Source of the DNA: JAAYQU01 sp037441445
GTDB lineage: Bacteria > Bacteroidota > Bacteroidia > Bacteroidales > Salinivirgaceae
DNA length: 5,644 nucleotides
Assembly (NCBI GenBank): GCA_037441445.1
Contig: JBBISE010000198.1
Span: 1-5,644, forward strand
Reading direction: 5' to 3'
The notes beneath the pieces were generated by a model. That model had not been told where the DNA came from and ran no database searches. It saw only the letters and a program-made list of their open reading frames with translations. The translations under genes and the position numbers were made by a program. Every line of letters begins with the position of its first letter. Positions within the stretch are counted from its first letter, which is position 1. Positions 1 to 5,552 of the stretch are shown in pieces.

Positions 1-279
1 TTAATCATGCTCTTGTGTGTCGAAAAATCGGTTGTCGGCATGGGCGTTTCATGGTTTTAAAGGCAATGCATTTCAAATGCGAATAGGTATTCTCAAGTTT
101 CTGCTTTTTGAATATCTATAGCTGAATTTCTCATGACAGGGAGAGGCTGAGAATGATGCGCTCAGCGAATGCAACCATTCAGGAACCCACTATTTTATTT
201 TGCAACGATTAAGACCCAATTCCGAATACTCTTTGGAAATAATTTTCGAAACAGCTGCCATTCCTATCACACCGACAAC
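1..279. other. Left flank, no convincing gene
   Basis: No frame on either strand carries a credible start plus a recognisable protein here. Small structures seen: a 6-1-6 inverted repeat GCATTT-C-AAATGC at 68-80, and two adjacent perfect hairpins, GCTGAG/CTCAGC at 146-166 and GAATG/CATTC at 167-180, bracketed by GGG (139-141) and CCC (186-188) and followed by a T-rich stretch. A minus-strand frame and a plus-strand frame are both open over roughly 190-345, but neither has a convincing start or a recognised product. The stretch is best read as intergenic DNA upstream of the transporter gene. Confidence 0.5.
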
Positions 280-287
280 TATCTTTG
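280..287 (+). promoter_or_regulatory. Bacteroidota-type -7 element for the transporter gene
   Basis: TATCTTTG is an exact match to the Bacteroidota sigma-ABfr -7 consensus TAnnTTTG. It lies 27 bases before the ATG at 315, which would leave a leader of about 20 bases. No good -33 TTTG is seen at the usual 17-21 base spacing, so the assignment rests on the -7 box and its position. The box contains the TTG at 285 that would otherwise serve as an upstream start codon, which argues against that start. Confidence 0.45.
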
Positions 288-314
288 TATCCGAATTTAA
301 TCCAAAATTTCTAT

Positions 315-1235
315 ATGCTATCCGATACCCCCGATTCGCGCGCTAAAATTCTGGCACTGGGTGCCGTATTTTGTTGGTCAACCGTGGCCACTGCCTTTAA
401 TTTGGGGTTAGAGGGGCTGACTCCGGTTGTTTTTCTATTTTATGTCATTACCTCGTCGTTGCTGTTTTTTTGTCTTTACCTGACTCTGACAAAACAATGG
501 CACGGATTCAAAACCATTCCTTTCACCGGCTTTTCAGTGGCAGCATTTTCGGGGCTGCTCAATCCCTTTGCCTACTACCTGATTTTATTCGAGGCCTACG
601 ATCGCCTTCCGGCCCAAGTAGCGCAATCACTGAATTACACTTGGCCAATAGTTCTGGTCATTATGTCGGCCTTTATTTATGGTCGTAAAATTGAGAAAAA
701 TGTGATGTGGGGATTGTTGCTCGGCTTTATTGGTGTATTATTTGTCGCGTCACGGGGCCACATGTTTGTGCTTTCTTTCGACGGATTGGGCGTTTTTCTG
801 GCCGTTTTCAGCAGCATTGTGTGGGCAACCTACTGGATAATCAGCAAGGCTTCAAATCTTCATCCGGTTCGCTTTCTGTTTATTAATCAATCGGTTGGCT
901 TGTTAGCAACCCTTGCCTGGATTTTCCTGTTTGAACATAAACTGACTTTCCCCGATTCAAAATCGATCATGGCAGCCCTTTACAGCGGATGGTTTGAGAT
1001 GGGCATTACCTTTATTTTATGGATTTCGGCCTTGCGGTTAGCCACAAAACCCGAAAAAATTTCGCATTTCATATTTTTTGCCCCATTCCTGTCGCTGTTC
1101 TTTATCCGTTTCCTTCTCAACGAACCCATATTCTTTTCCACCTTTGTAGGATTAGTTTTAATTATTTCGGGTGTGTTAATTGTGGAATATGGAAGCGGCG
1201 TATTTCGGAATATCCGAAAAAAACTGTCGTTGTAA
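315..1235 (+). CDS. EamA/DMT-family membrane transporter
   Basis: Integral inner-membrane protein of the drug/metabolite transporter superfamily; family members move amino acids, other metabolites or drugs, and the substrate cannot be read from sequence. From the ATG at 315 the protein has 306 residues, normal for the family. About ten hydrophobic helices are visible (approximately residues 11-32, 37-58, 72-94, 100-121, 128-145, 152-174, 184-205, 220-242, 251-271, 275-294), consistent with two five-helix EamA repeats. Residues 99-111, with AQSLNYTWPIV, match the conserved end of the first repeat; in my recollection this pattern, with the N-terminal CWSTVATAF, occurs in an EamA subgroup related to YddG-type aromatic amino acid exporters, which is only suggestive. 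The C-terminus is basic and probably cytoplasmic. An in-frame TTG at 285 would add ten residues, but it lies inside the predicted -7 box, so the ATG at 315 is preferred. The gene stands alone; the next gene has its own promoter. Confidence 0.9.
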   Translation: MLSDTPDSRAKILALGAVFCWSTVATAFNLGLEGLTPVVFLFYVITSSLLFFCLYLTLTKQWHGFKTIPFTGFSVAAFSGLLNPFAYYLILFEAYDRLPAQVAQSLNYTWPIVLVIMSAFIYGRKIEKNVMWGLLLGFIGVLFVASRGHMFVLSFDGLGVFLAVFSSIVWATYWIISKASNLHPVRFLFINQSVGLLATLAWIFLFEHKLTFPDSKSIMAALYSGWFEMGITFILWISALRLATKPEKISHFIFFAPFLSLFFIRFLLNEPIFFSTFVGLVLIISGVLIVEYGSGVFRNIRKKLSL

Positions 1236-1298
1236 TGTTATTTTGTGTATTTACTTCGAGGATTAACAATAAGCTAGGATTCCATTCCAAATAGGCTA

Positions 1299-1351
1299 CA
1301 GAGATAATTACTGCCAAAATGACAACAAAACCAATTATTCTCTGTTTATTT
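1299..1351 (+). terminator. Weak terminator-like inverted repeat after the transporter gene
   Basis: CAGAGATAATT (1299-1309) pairs with AATTATTCTCTG (1333-1344) through 11 base pairs with one bulged T at 1338; the loop is 23 bases. TTTATTT follows at 1345-1351. The long loop, AT-rich stem and interrupted T-tract make it a poor intrinsic terminator. It also overlaps the probable -33 region of the trxB promoter, so it could be an operator or chance. No better terminator is seen for the transporter gene. Confidence 0.25.
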
Positions 1352-1372
1352 CGGGCAAACGCACTATTTTTG
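1341..1372 (+). promoter_or_regulatory. Probable trxB promoter
   Basis: TATTTTTG at 1365-1372 matches TAnnTTTG exactly. TCTG at 1341-1344, 20 bases upstream, is a weak -33 candidate (consensus TTTG). Transcription would start near 1378-1380, giving a leader of about 35 very A-rich bases before the ATG at 1414. No Shine-Dalgarno sequence is evident in that leader, as is usual in Bacteroidota. Confidence 0.5.
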
Positions 1373-1413
1373 TATAAGGTGAAACCGTAAAATTTAAGAA
1401 AATAAAGAAAACT

Positions 1414-2418
1414 ATGAGCTTTTTCAAGAAAATGGACGTATCCGAAAGCAATTCGAATGCTGAAAATCCGCAAAACGCGCAGGAGCATGCGCGCTGTTTA
1501 ATCGTTGGTTCCGGCCCAGCCGGTTACACTGCCGCTATTTATGCTGCCCGTGCCAACCTGAAACCAATCATGTACCAGGGAATTCAGCCCGGAGGACAGT
1601 TAACCACAACAACTGAAGTTGAGAATTTTCCAGGGTATCCCGAAGGAACCACAGGTAATGAAATGATGGAAGACTTTCAAAAACAGGCTGCCCGTTTTGG
1701 AACGGACATCCGTTGGGGAATTGCCACCAAGGTAGATTTTAGTGCGCATCCGCACAAGGTCTGGATTGATGATAAAACATTAATCACTGCCGATACCGTG
1801 ATTATTGCAACCGGAGCAACAGCAAAATATCTGGGATTAGAGAGCGAAGAAAAATATAAAGGTTCAGGCGTTTCAGCCTGTGCCACATGCGATGGTTTCT
1901 TTTACCGTGGAAAAGACGTGGCTGTTGTTGGCGGAGGCGATACTGCTGCCGAAGAAGCCCTCTACTTGGCCAGCCTTTGTCGCAAAGTATATCTGATAAT
2001 CAGAAAACCGTTCCTAAGGGCATCGAAAATCATGCAGGAGCGGGTTATGTCAGCTCAAAATATTGAAGTTCTTTTCGAACACAACACGAAAGAAATCTAT
2101 GGTGACGGTGTTGTTGAAGGCGTGAAACTTGTTAAACGAATGGGCGAACCCGACCAATCGGAGGTGGACATAAAAGTGGACGGTTTCTTTCTTGCCATTG
2201 GTCATACCCCAAATTCGGATGTGTTTAAACCCTATATTGACACTGACGAAGCCGGATACATTATTACCAAAGGCTCTTCAACCTATACTAATGTTTCCGG
2301 GGTTTTTGCCTGCGGTGACGTTATGGATCATACTTACCGTCAGGCGGTTACTGCTGCCGGATCGGGATGCAAAGCCGCTATTGATGCTGAGCGGTGGTTG
2401 GGTGAACACAAACTGTAA
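1414..2418 (+). CDS. trxB: Thioredoxin reductase (NADPH, FAD)
   Basis: Cytoplasmic flavoenzyme that passes electrons from NADPH through FAD and a redox-active cysteine pair to thioredoxin. The 334-residue product shows the low-molecular-weight TrxR architecture: FAD-binding GSGPAG at 32-37, the GGQL and ENFPGYP stretch in the first FAD half, the NADPH domain with the active site C156-A-T-C159-D, the GGGDTAAEEA Rossmann turn from 173, and the C-terminal FAD motif with ACGDVMDHTYRQAV. The usual HRRxxxR NADPH 2'-phosphate motif is I196-R-K-xxx-R202: the first His is replaced by Ile and the second Arg by Lys, but positive charge is kept. About 25 polar residues precede the first beta strand, longer than the E. 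coli enzyme; the ATG at 1432 (residue 7) is an alternative start. The gene has its own promoter and a strong terminator, so it is probably monocistronic. Confidence 0.97.
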   Translation: MSFFKKMDVSESNSNAENPQNAQEHARCLIVGSGPAGYTAAIYAARANLKPIMYQGIQPGGQLTTTTEVENFPGYPEGTTGNEMMEDFQKQAARFGTDIRWGIATKVDFSAHPHKVWIDDKTLITADTVIIATGATAKYLGLESEEKYKGSGVSACATCDGFFYRGKDVAVVGGGDTAAEEALYLASLCRKVYLIIRKPFLRASKIMQERVMSAQNIEVLFEHNTKEIYGDGVVEGVKLVKRMGEPDQSEVDIKVDGFFLAIGHTPNSDVFKPYIDTDEAGYIITKGSSTYTNVSGVFACGDVMDHTYRQAVTAAGSGCKAAIDAERWLGEHKL

Positions 2419-2436
2419 GCTCTGTAAACCATAAAC

Positions 2437-2474
2437 AAAAAGCCCTTTAAGCGATGAACTTAAAGGGCTTTTTT
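2437..2474 (+). terminator. Rho-independent terminator of trxB
   Basis: AGCCCTTTAAG (2441-2451) pairs perfectly with CTTAAAGGGCT (2459-2469) across a 7-base loop, followed by T's to 2474. It begins about 20 bases after the trxB stop. An A-tract at 2437-2440 precedes the stem, so the structure could also work on the minus strand for ferritin transcripts, although it lies about 135 bases past the ferritin stop. Confidence 0.9.
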
Positions 2475-2491
2475 CTGTTTGAAATTTACAG

Positions 2492-2516
2492 TCATACTTC
2501 GACTCCGCTTAGTATG
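2492..2516 (+). repeat. REP-like palindromic repeat, copy 1
   Basis: A 25-base unit, TCATACT then TCGACTCCGCTT then AGTATG, whose ends pair (CATACT/AGTATG). It matches the unit at 2538-2562 at 24 of 25 positions; the only difference is T at 2510 against C at 2556. It lies in the gap between the convergent trxB and ferritin genes. Confidence 0.85.
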
Positions 2517-2537
2517 TTCTTGGTTTCAACGCTTGGT

Positions 2538-2562
2538 TCATACTTCGACTCCGCTCAGTATG
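2538..2562 (+). repeat. REP-like palindromic repeat, copy 2
   Basis: Second copy of the 25-base unit, 46 bases downstream of the first. Its ends TCATACT (2538-2544) and AGTATGA (2557-2563) pair as a 7-bp stem around a 12-base loop. That loop is complementary to the inverted half copy at 2572-2583, so two alternative folds are possible. Confidence 0.85.
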
Positions 2563-2583
2563 ACCGTCACCCTGAGCGGAGTC
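2547..2583. repeat. Inverted half copy of the repeat, forming a 12-bp stem
   Basis: GACTCCGCTCAG (2547-2558) is the exact reverse complement of CTGAGCGGAGTC (2572-2583), separated by 13 bases. After one C/A mismatch, the pairing continues for three more base pairs. The CCTGAGCGGAGTC core belongs to a very common dispersed intergenic repeat type that I recall from Bacteroidota genomes; that family assignment is from memory. There is no T-tract after it. It sits 22-58 bases past the ferritin stop. Confidence 0.8.
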
Positions 2584-2604
2584 AAAGGGGCTGAAAAATT
2601 AACA

Positions 2605-3099
2605 TTAATCAGCCTGACGTTTTCCTAGTTCTTTGTCCAACATCAGCAGACCATTTCCACTACCGTTTATTAACTCAAGACGGGTTAAAATGTCTGAAGC
2701 ATTGGCTTCTTCTTCTACCTGCTCATCAATGAACCATTTCAGGAAACTTTGGGTAGCATAGTCTTTCTCTTGAATGGCAATATCCATCAGGTTGTAAATC
2801 AAAGATGTAACCTTTTGTTCGTGTGCGTAGGTCTCTTTCATAGCATCCACAGCATCTTTCCAGTCAGTTGGCACTGGCGCTATGGGCTGTAACATAACCT
2901 GTCCCCCACGTTCGTTTGCATAATCGAAAAACTTCAGTGCGTGCTCTTTCTCTTCTTCCCATTGAATGCGCATCCAGCTGGCAAAACCTTTCAGCCCTTT
3001 ACTTTCGAAATATGCACTCATACTCAGATACATATAACCAGACCAAAGTTCTGCATTGATTTGGTCATTAATTGCTTTCTCTACTTTTTTTGAGATCAT
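2605..3099 (-). CDS. ftnA: Bacterial non-haem ferritin
   Basis: Iron-storage protein that oxidises Fe(II) with O2 or H2O2 and stores the ferric mineral inside a 24-subunit cytoplasmic shell. The 164-residue product has the length of E. coli FtnA. The ferroxidase ligands fall at the E. coli numbering: E17, E50, H53, E94, Q127 and E130, plus the conserved Y24. The third-site residues E49, E126 and E129 are also present, so the enzyme should be active. No haem-binding methionine of the bacterioferritin type is apparent, and there is no signal peptide or encapsulin-targeting tail that I recognise. The ATG at 3099 starts directly at the conserved helix A and is preceded by an AT-rich leader of about 70 bases. 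The gene is divergent from dnaX and convergent with trxB, so it is probably monocistronic. No Fur-type operator was identified. Confidence 0.97.
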   Translation of the reverse strand: MISKKVEKAINDQINAELWSGYMYLSMSAYFESKGLKGFASWMRIQWEEEKEHALKFFDYANERGGQVMLQPIAPVPTDWKDAVDAMKETYAHEQKVTSLIYNLMDIAIQEKDYATQSFLKWFIDEQVEEEANASDILTRLELINGSGNGLLMLDKELGKRQAD

Positions 3100-3174
3100 G
3101 ATGTTATTTTTTTATGGTTTAACTTGTTGTTTATTTCAATTTATAGTTCTTCCGGTTTTGGAATTATGCATCAA

Positions 3175-3204
3175 CAAATATACGGCTAAAATTGTTCAAC
3201 CAAG
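3175..3204 (-). promoter_or_regulatory. Probable ferritin promoter
   Basis: Read on the minus strand, CTTG (3204-3201), then 18 bases, then TATATTTG (3182-3175). The second box matches TAnnTTTG exactly and the first matches the -33 TTTG at three of four positions. Transcription would start near 3168, about 70 bases before the ferritin ATG. Confidence 0.6.
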
Positions 3205-3250
3205 AATGAGGAACTTAGAAATTGTTGAAATTTCCAAATTATTTTCGACA

Positions 3251-3279
3251 TCTGCCCATGGCAAAAATTGCTATATTTG
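3251..3279 (+). promoter_or_regulatory. Probable dnaX promoter
   Basis: TATATTTG at 3272-3279 matches TAnnTTTG exactly; TCTG at 3251-3254, 17 bases upstream, is a weak -33 box. The predicted transcript would start near 3285, only about a dozen bases before the ATG at 3297. This position excludes the in-frame upstream starts at 3222 (TTG) and 3258 (ATG) for this transcript. Confidence 0.5.
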
Positions 3280-3296
3280 CAAAAAAGAAAGCTGGA

Positions 3297-4988
3297 ATGG
3301 ATAGCTACATTGTATCGGCAAGGAAATATCGACCACAAACCTTCAAGTCAGTCATTGGCCAGTTAAGCATTACACAAACGTTGAAAAGTGCTGTTAAGAA
3401 CAAACAGCTGGCGCATGCTTACCTTTTTTGTGGTCCCCGTGGCGTTGGAAAAACAACCTGTGCCCGGATATTTGCCAAAGCCATTAACTGTTTTTCTCCC
3501 ACGGCAGAAAACGAGCCCTGCAACGAGTGCGAAAGCTGCCTGGCGTTTAACAGCAACCGTTCCTACAACATTCACGAACTCGATGCTGCATCAAATAACT
3601 CGGTCGAAGACATTCGGAACTTAATTGATCAGGTTCGTATTCCTCCACGGCTAGGAAAATATAGTGTCTATATTATTGATGAGGTTCATATGCTCTCCTC
3701 AGCAGCCTTTAATGCTTTCCTGAAGACATTGGAGGAACCGCCGGCTCACGCTGTCTTTGTTTTGGCAACTACTGAGAAACATAAAATTCTGCCCACTATC
3801 CTGTCACGTTGTCAGGTTTTCGACTTTAGTCGGATTCGGATTGAAGATACAGTCAATCATTTGCACTATGTAGCTCAAAGTGAAAATGTTATTGTCGAGA
3901 ACCAGGCTCTCCGTATTATTGCCCAAAAAGCGGACGGCGGGATGCGCGATGCCCTTTCCATATTCGACCAGTTGGTTAGTTTTACCGATGGTGACCTGAC
4001 CTACCAGAAAGTCATTGAAAACCTGAATATTCTCGATTACGAGTTTTATTTTAAAACTGTCGATAATATTTTGGGCAACAACATTTCTGAGCTGATGTTG
4101 ATTTTCGATGATGTTCTTCGTAAAGGCTTTGATGGCTTGATGTTTATTAACGGGTTGGCAGGTCATTTCCGCAACCTGCTGATGAGCAAAAATCCCAAAA
4201 CAGCCCGCTTAGTGGATGCCGGCGCCGATATGGAACAACGATACCTGAAACAGGCCACCAGTTGCTCTACAAACCTGTTGTTTGCGGCATTACAAAAGCT
4301 CAGGGAATGCGAAGTAAGCTACAAAGCCAGTAAGAGCCAACGTTTGCTCGTAGAACTGACACTTATGGACATCGGGTTTTATCAATTCAATATTGAAAAT
4401 AAAAAAAAAAATCCAGTCCCGGTAACTAAAGCCAGACCCGCAGCTGGCGAGCCTGTCCCACAAGTAAAGCTTCCACCCAAACCCCAATCGGGGGTTAGCA
4501 TTAAAGGGATGCTGCAAGACGATGCGCCCATTGCGGCGCCCACTCCAAATGCAGCACCTGAAGAAAACCCATCGCCGGAATTGCCAGTTGCCGAGCCCAG
4601 TCCACAGTACCAAACCAGCTACAGTATTGAAAATATGACGGAAACTTGGATTGACGTCATTAAACCATTCGAAAACCAAACGCGTTTGTTTGTTGCCCTA
4701 AAAGCGGCCAACCCTGTTTTTGAAGCCCCGGCAACGCTAAAACTCAACCTGAAAAGCGAAACGCAGGTGGAAATGATTGAGGAGCTGAAAGCAAAAATCG
4801 CCGGATGCGTGGCAAAAGGGTACGGTTTAGAAAAAATTACACTCGAATGTGCCATTGACGAAGAACTTGAAATCCCCGAAGACCAGCGCAACAAACGCCC
4901 CATGGAGGTTATAAACAATTTTGCCGAAAAGAACCCCAACATCAAAACGTTGATTTCGGCTTTTAATTTGGAGTTTAGGAAGGAATAG
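3297..4988 (+). CDS. dnaX: DNA polymerase III clamp loader subunit tau/gamma
   Basis: ATPase subunit of the replicative clamp loader, which opens and loads the beta clamp at primed DNA; in tau form it also links polymerase cores and helicase. From the ATG at 3297 the protein has 563 residues and begins MDSYIVSARKYRP, the expected family start. Visible motifs: Walker A GPRGVGKT (46-53), zinc module C65, C75, C78, C81, Walker B VYIIDE (124-129), sensor 1 ATTE (157-160), the arginine-finger SRC (170-172), and sensor 2 GGMRDA (214-219). The conserved clamp-loader body ends near residue 368, followed by a proline- and alanine-rich linker to about 445 and a divergent tau C-terminus ending in an EKNPNIKTL-type segment typical of Bacteroidota DnaX. 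The upstream TTG 3222 and ATG 3258 would add 25 or 13 residues that are not family-like. An 11-A run after codon 368 may yield a shorter gamma form (separate entry). No clear terminator follows the stop. Confidence 0.98.
   Translation: MDSYIVSARKYRPQTFKSVIGQLSITQTLKSAVKNKQLAHAYLFCGPRGVGKTTCARIFAKAINCFSPTAENEPCNECESCLAFNSNRSYNIHELDAASNNSVEDIRNLIDQVRIPPRLGKYSVYIIDEVHMLSSAAFNAFLKTLEEPPAHAVFVLATTEKHKILPTILSRCQVFDFSRIRIEDTVNHLHYVAQSENVIVENQALRIIAQKADGGMRDALSIFDQLVSFTDGDLTYQKVIENLNILDYEFYFKTVDNILGNNISELMLIFDDVLRKGFDGLMFINGLAGHFRNLLMSKNPKTARLVDAGADMEQRYLKQATSCSTNLLFAALQKLRECEVSYKASKSQRLLVELTLMDIGFYQFNIENKKKNPVPVTKARPAAGEPVPQVKLPPKPQSGVSIKGMLQDDAPIAAPTPNAAPEENPSPELPVAEPSPQYQTSYSIENMTETWIDVIKPFENQTRLFVALKAANPVFEAPATLKLNLKSETQVEMIEELKAKIAGCVAKGYGLEKITLECAIDEELEIPEDQRNKRPMEVINNFAEKNPNIKTLISAFNLEFRKE
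4401..4429 (+). promoter_or_regulatory. dnaX: Candidate slippage / frameshift site producing gamma
   Basis: Eleven consecutive A's (4401-4411) encode K369-K370-K371 and the start of N372 in the tau frame. Adding one A, or a -1 shift, reads K,S,S,P,G,N and stops at TAA 4427-4429, giving 377 residues. Losing one A, or a +1 shift, reads I,Q,S,R and stops at TAA 4423-4425, giving 375 residues. The site falls at the junction between the clamp-loader body and the tau linker. Thermus thermophilus dnaX makes gamma by transcriptional slippage at an A-run; E. coli uses -1 ribosomal slippage at A AAA AAG. Here the long pure run, the lack of a convincing downstream stimulator, and closure in both frames favour transcriptional slippage. 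Confidence 0.65.
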
Positions 4989-5114
4989 CATGTGTTTAAT
5001 GTGTTATTCCGGAGATATTTACCCATTTTTTTGGTTTGTAATTTAAAGAACCACACCCTAACGCTATGCTTGCCTTGCTTATAGAATAAACCCCCAGTTA
5101 ACTCCATAAAATAA
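4989..5114. other. Gap after dnaX, nothing recognised
   Basis: Every plus frame is closed by stops within short distances and the minus strand gives no recognisable protein. The only structure seen is AACTCC (5100-5105) against GGAGTT (5121-5126), a 6-bp stem with a 15-base loop and no T-tract, too weak to call a dnaX terminator. Confidence 0.5.
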
Positions 5115-5267
5115 CACTCAGGAGTTGCAATACTGGCGATTGTGGTTCAAAGTGGCTTTAAGCCGGGCACTGCCCCGATAATGGATTGGGGGAAACTGTG
5201 GCGTTATGAAGCGTTTTTATTGGGAGTAGTTATACTTTGTTCCATTATTTCCAACGGTCTTAAATAA
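5115..5267 (+). pseudogene. Probable 3' remnant of a membrane-protein gene
   Basis: After a stop at 5112-5114 the frame runs open for 50 codons to TAA 5265-5267. It reads like real protein: a hydrophobic stretch GVAILAIVV, a polar turn with SGFKPGTAPIMDWGKLWRYE, then a second hydrophobic stretch AFLLGVVILCSIIS and a polar end NGLK. The base composition is more GC-rich than the surrounding DNA. The only in-frame ATG is at 5181, leaving a 28-residue peptide with one short membrane segment; the coding-like sequence extends upstream of it with no start, which suggests the tail of a lost gene. Alternatives are a genuine small membrane peptide from 5181 or chance. I do not recognise the family. GGCTT-T-AAGCC (5154-5164) and GGGC-ACT-GCCC (5165-5175) form two small hairpins in it. 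Confidence 0.35.
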
Positions 5268-5481
5268 ATACATTCTCTATTTCCTTTATTTCAATATTGT
5301 TTGATAGATTTGTTTTTTCTGCAAGGAGTGTTTTGATTTTTTCTAAATCTTTTTGATTTTCATCTTTCTCGTGTACTTTATATTCAAATCTAAATTGATA
5401 ATCAATGATATCTAATCCTCCGATAATGAAGACGTGGTTTAGCCCCCTATTATTCGGACTAATTTTTAGAAGATATTGCAA
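5260..5481 (-). pseudogene. Unrecognised ORF or 3' gene fragment without a normal start
   Basis: The minus frame is open from 5535 to the stop at 5262-5260. The last 50 or so codons look coding: a beta-rich IIGGLDIIDYQFRFEYKV segment followed by a charged, helical, Lys/Glu-rich tail ending in ENVFI. There is no ATG or GTG in frame; the only usable start is TTG at 5481, and this overlaps a TAnnTTTG-like box (5486-5479, TATGTTTG) with a TTG 20 bases upstream (5509-5507). So either it is a 3' fragment of a lost gene, or a small gene with an unusual start. It is AT-rich compared with the housekeeping genes, which would suit acquired DNA. Its end overlaps the end of the plus-strand remnant by eight bases. 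Family not recognised. Confidence 0.3.
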
Positions 5482-5552
5482 ACATAAAAAACATTTCTCA
5501 ATTTTGCAACGGCAAGGAACAACCGATGGTGAATTTTATACCGATGGTTGTA

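Noticed and set aside
1..48. Minus-strand tail ending at TAA 3-1 as the end of a gene entering from the right
   Set aside because: The frame is closed by a stop at 51-49, leaving only 15 codons with no start.
68..80. GCATTT-C-AAATGC inverted repeat as an operator
   Set aside because: A single 6-bp dyad in AT-rich DNA far from the promoter can occur by chance, and no second copy was seen.
141..180. Riboswitch-like motifs (CTGAGA as in TPP; GAGAGGCTGAG ... GCAACC as in SAM-I)
   Set aside because: The second half of the TPP core (GAACCTGA and the GCG-AGGGA closure) is absent, and the SAM-I GGCCC...GATGA segment is missing. The elements also lie upstream of the likely promoter of the transporter gene.
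190..345. Overlapping open frames on both strands, including a minus-strand peptide from ATG 261 reading MAAVSKIISKEYSELGLN
   Set aside because: Short, no recognised family, opposite-strand frames open together as expected from shared codon pattern, and it overlaps the start and promoter of the transporter gene.
1162..1488. Minus-strand open frame of 108 codons across the transporter/trxB gap
   Set aside because: It overlaps the ends of two well-supported plus-strand genes and the trxB promoter, and its translation resembles no known protein.
3056..3304. Plus-strand open frame of 82 codons across the ferritin/dnaX promoter region
   Set aside because: It runs antisense to the ferritin start and through both promoters; low-complexity hydrophobic translation without family features.
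4431..4448. Hairpin GCCAG/CTGGC as a stimulator of ribosomal frameshifting at the A-run
   Set aside because: Only 5 bp and about 20 bases from the slip site, farther than the E. coli dnaX stimulator; no clear Shine-Dalgarno stimulator upstream either.
4290..5107. Two long minus-strand open frames opposite the dnaX 3' half
   Set aside because: They are shadows of the dnaX coding frame; translations lack domain character and the dnaX reading is secure.
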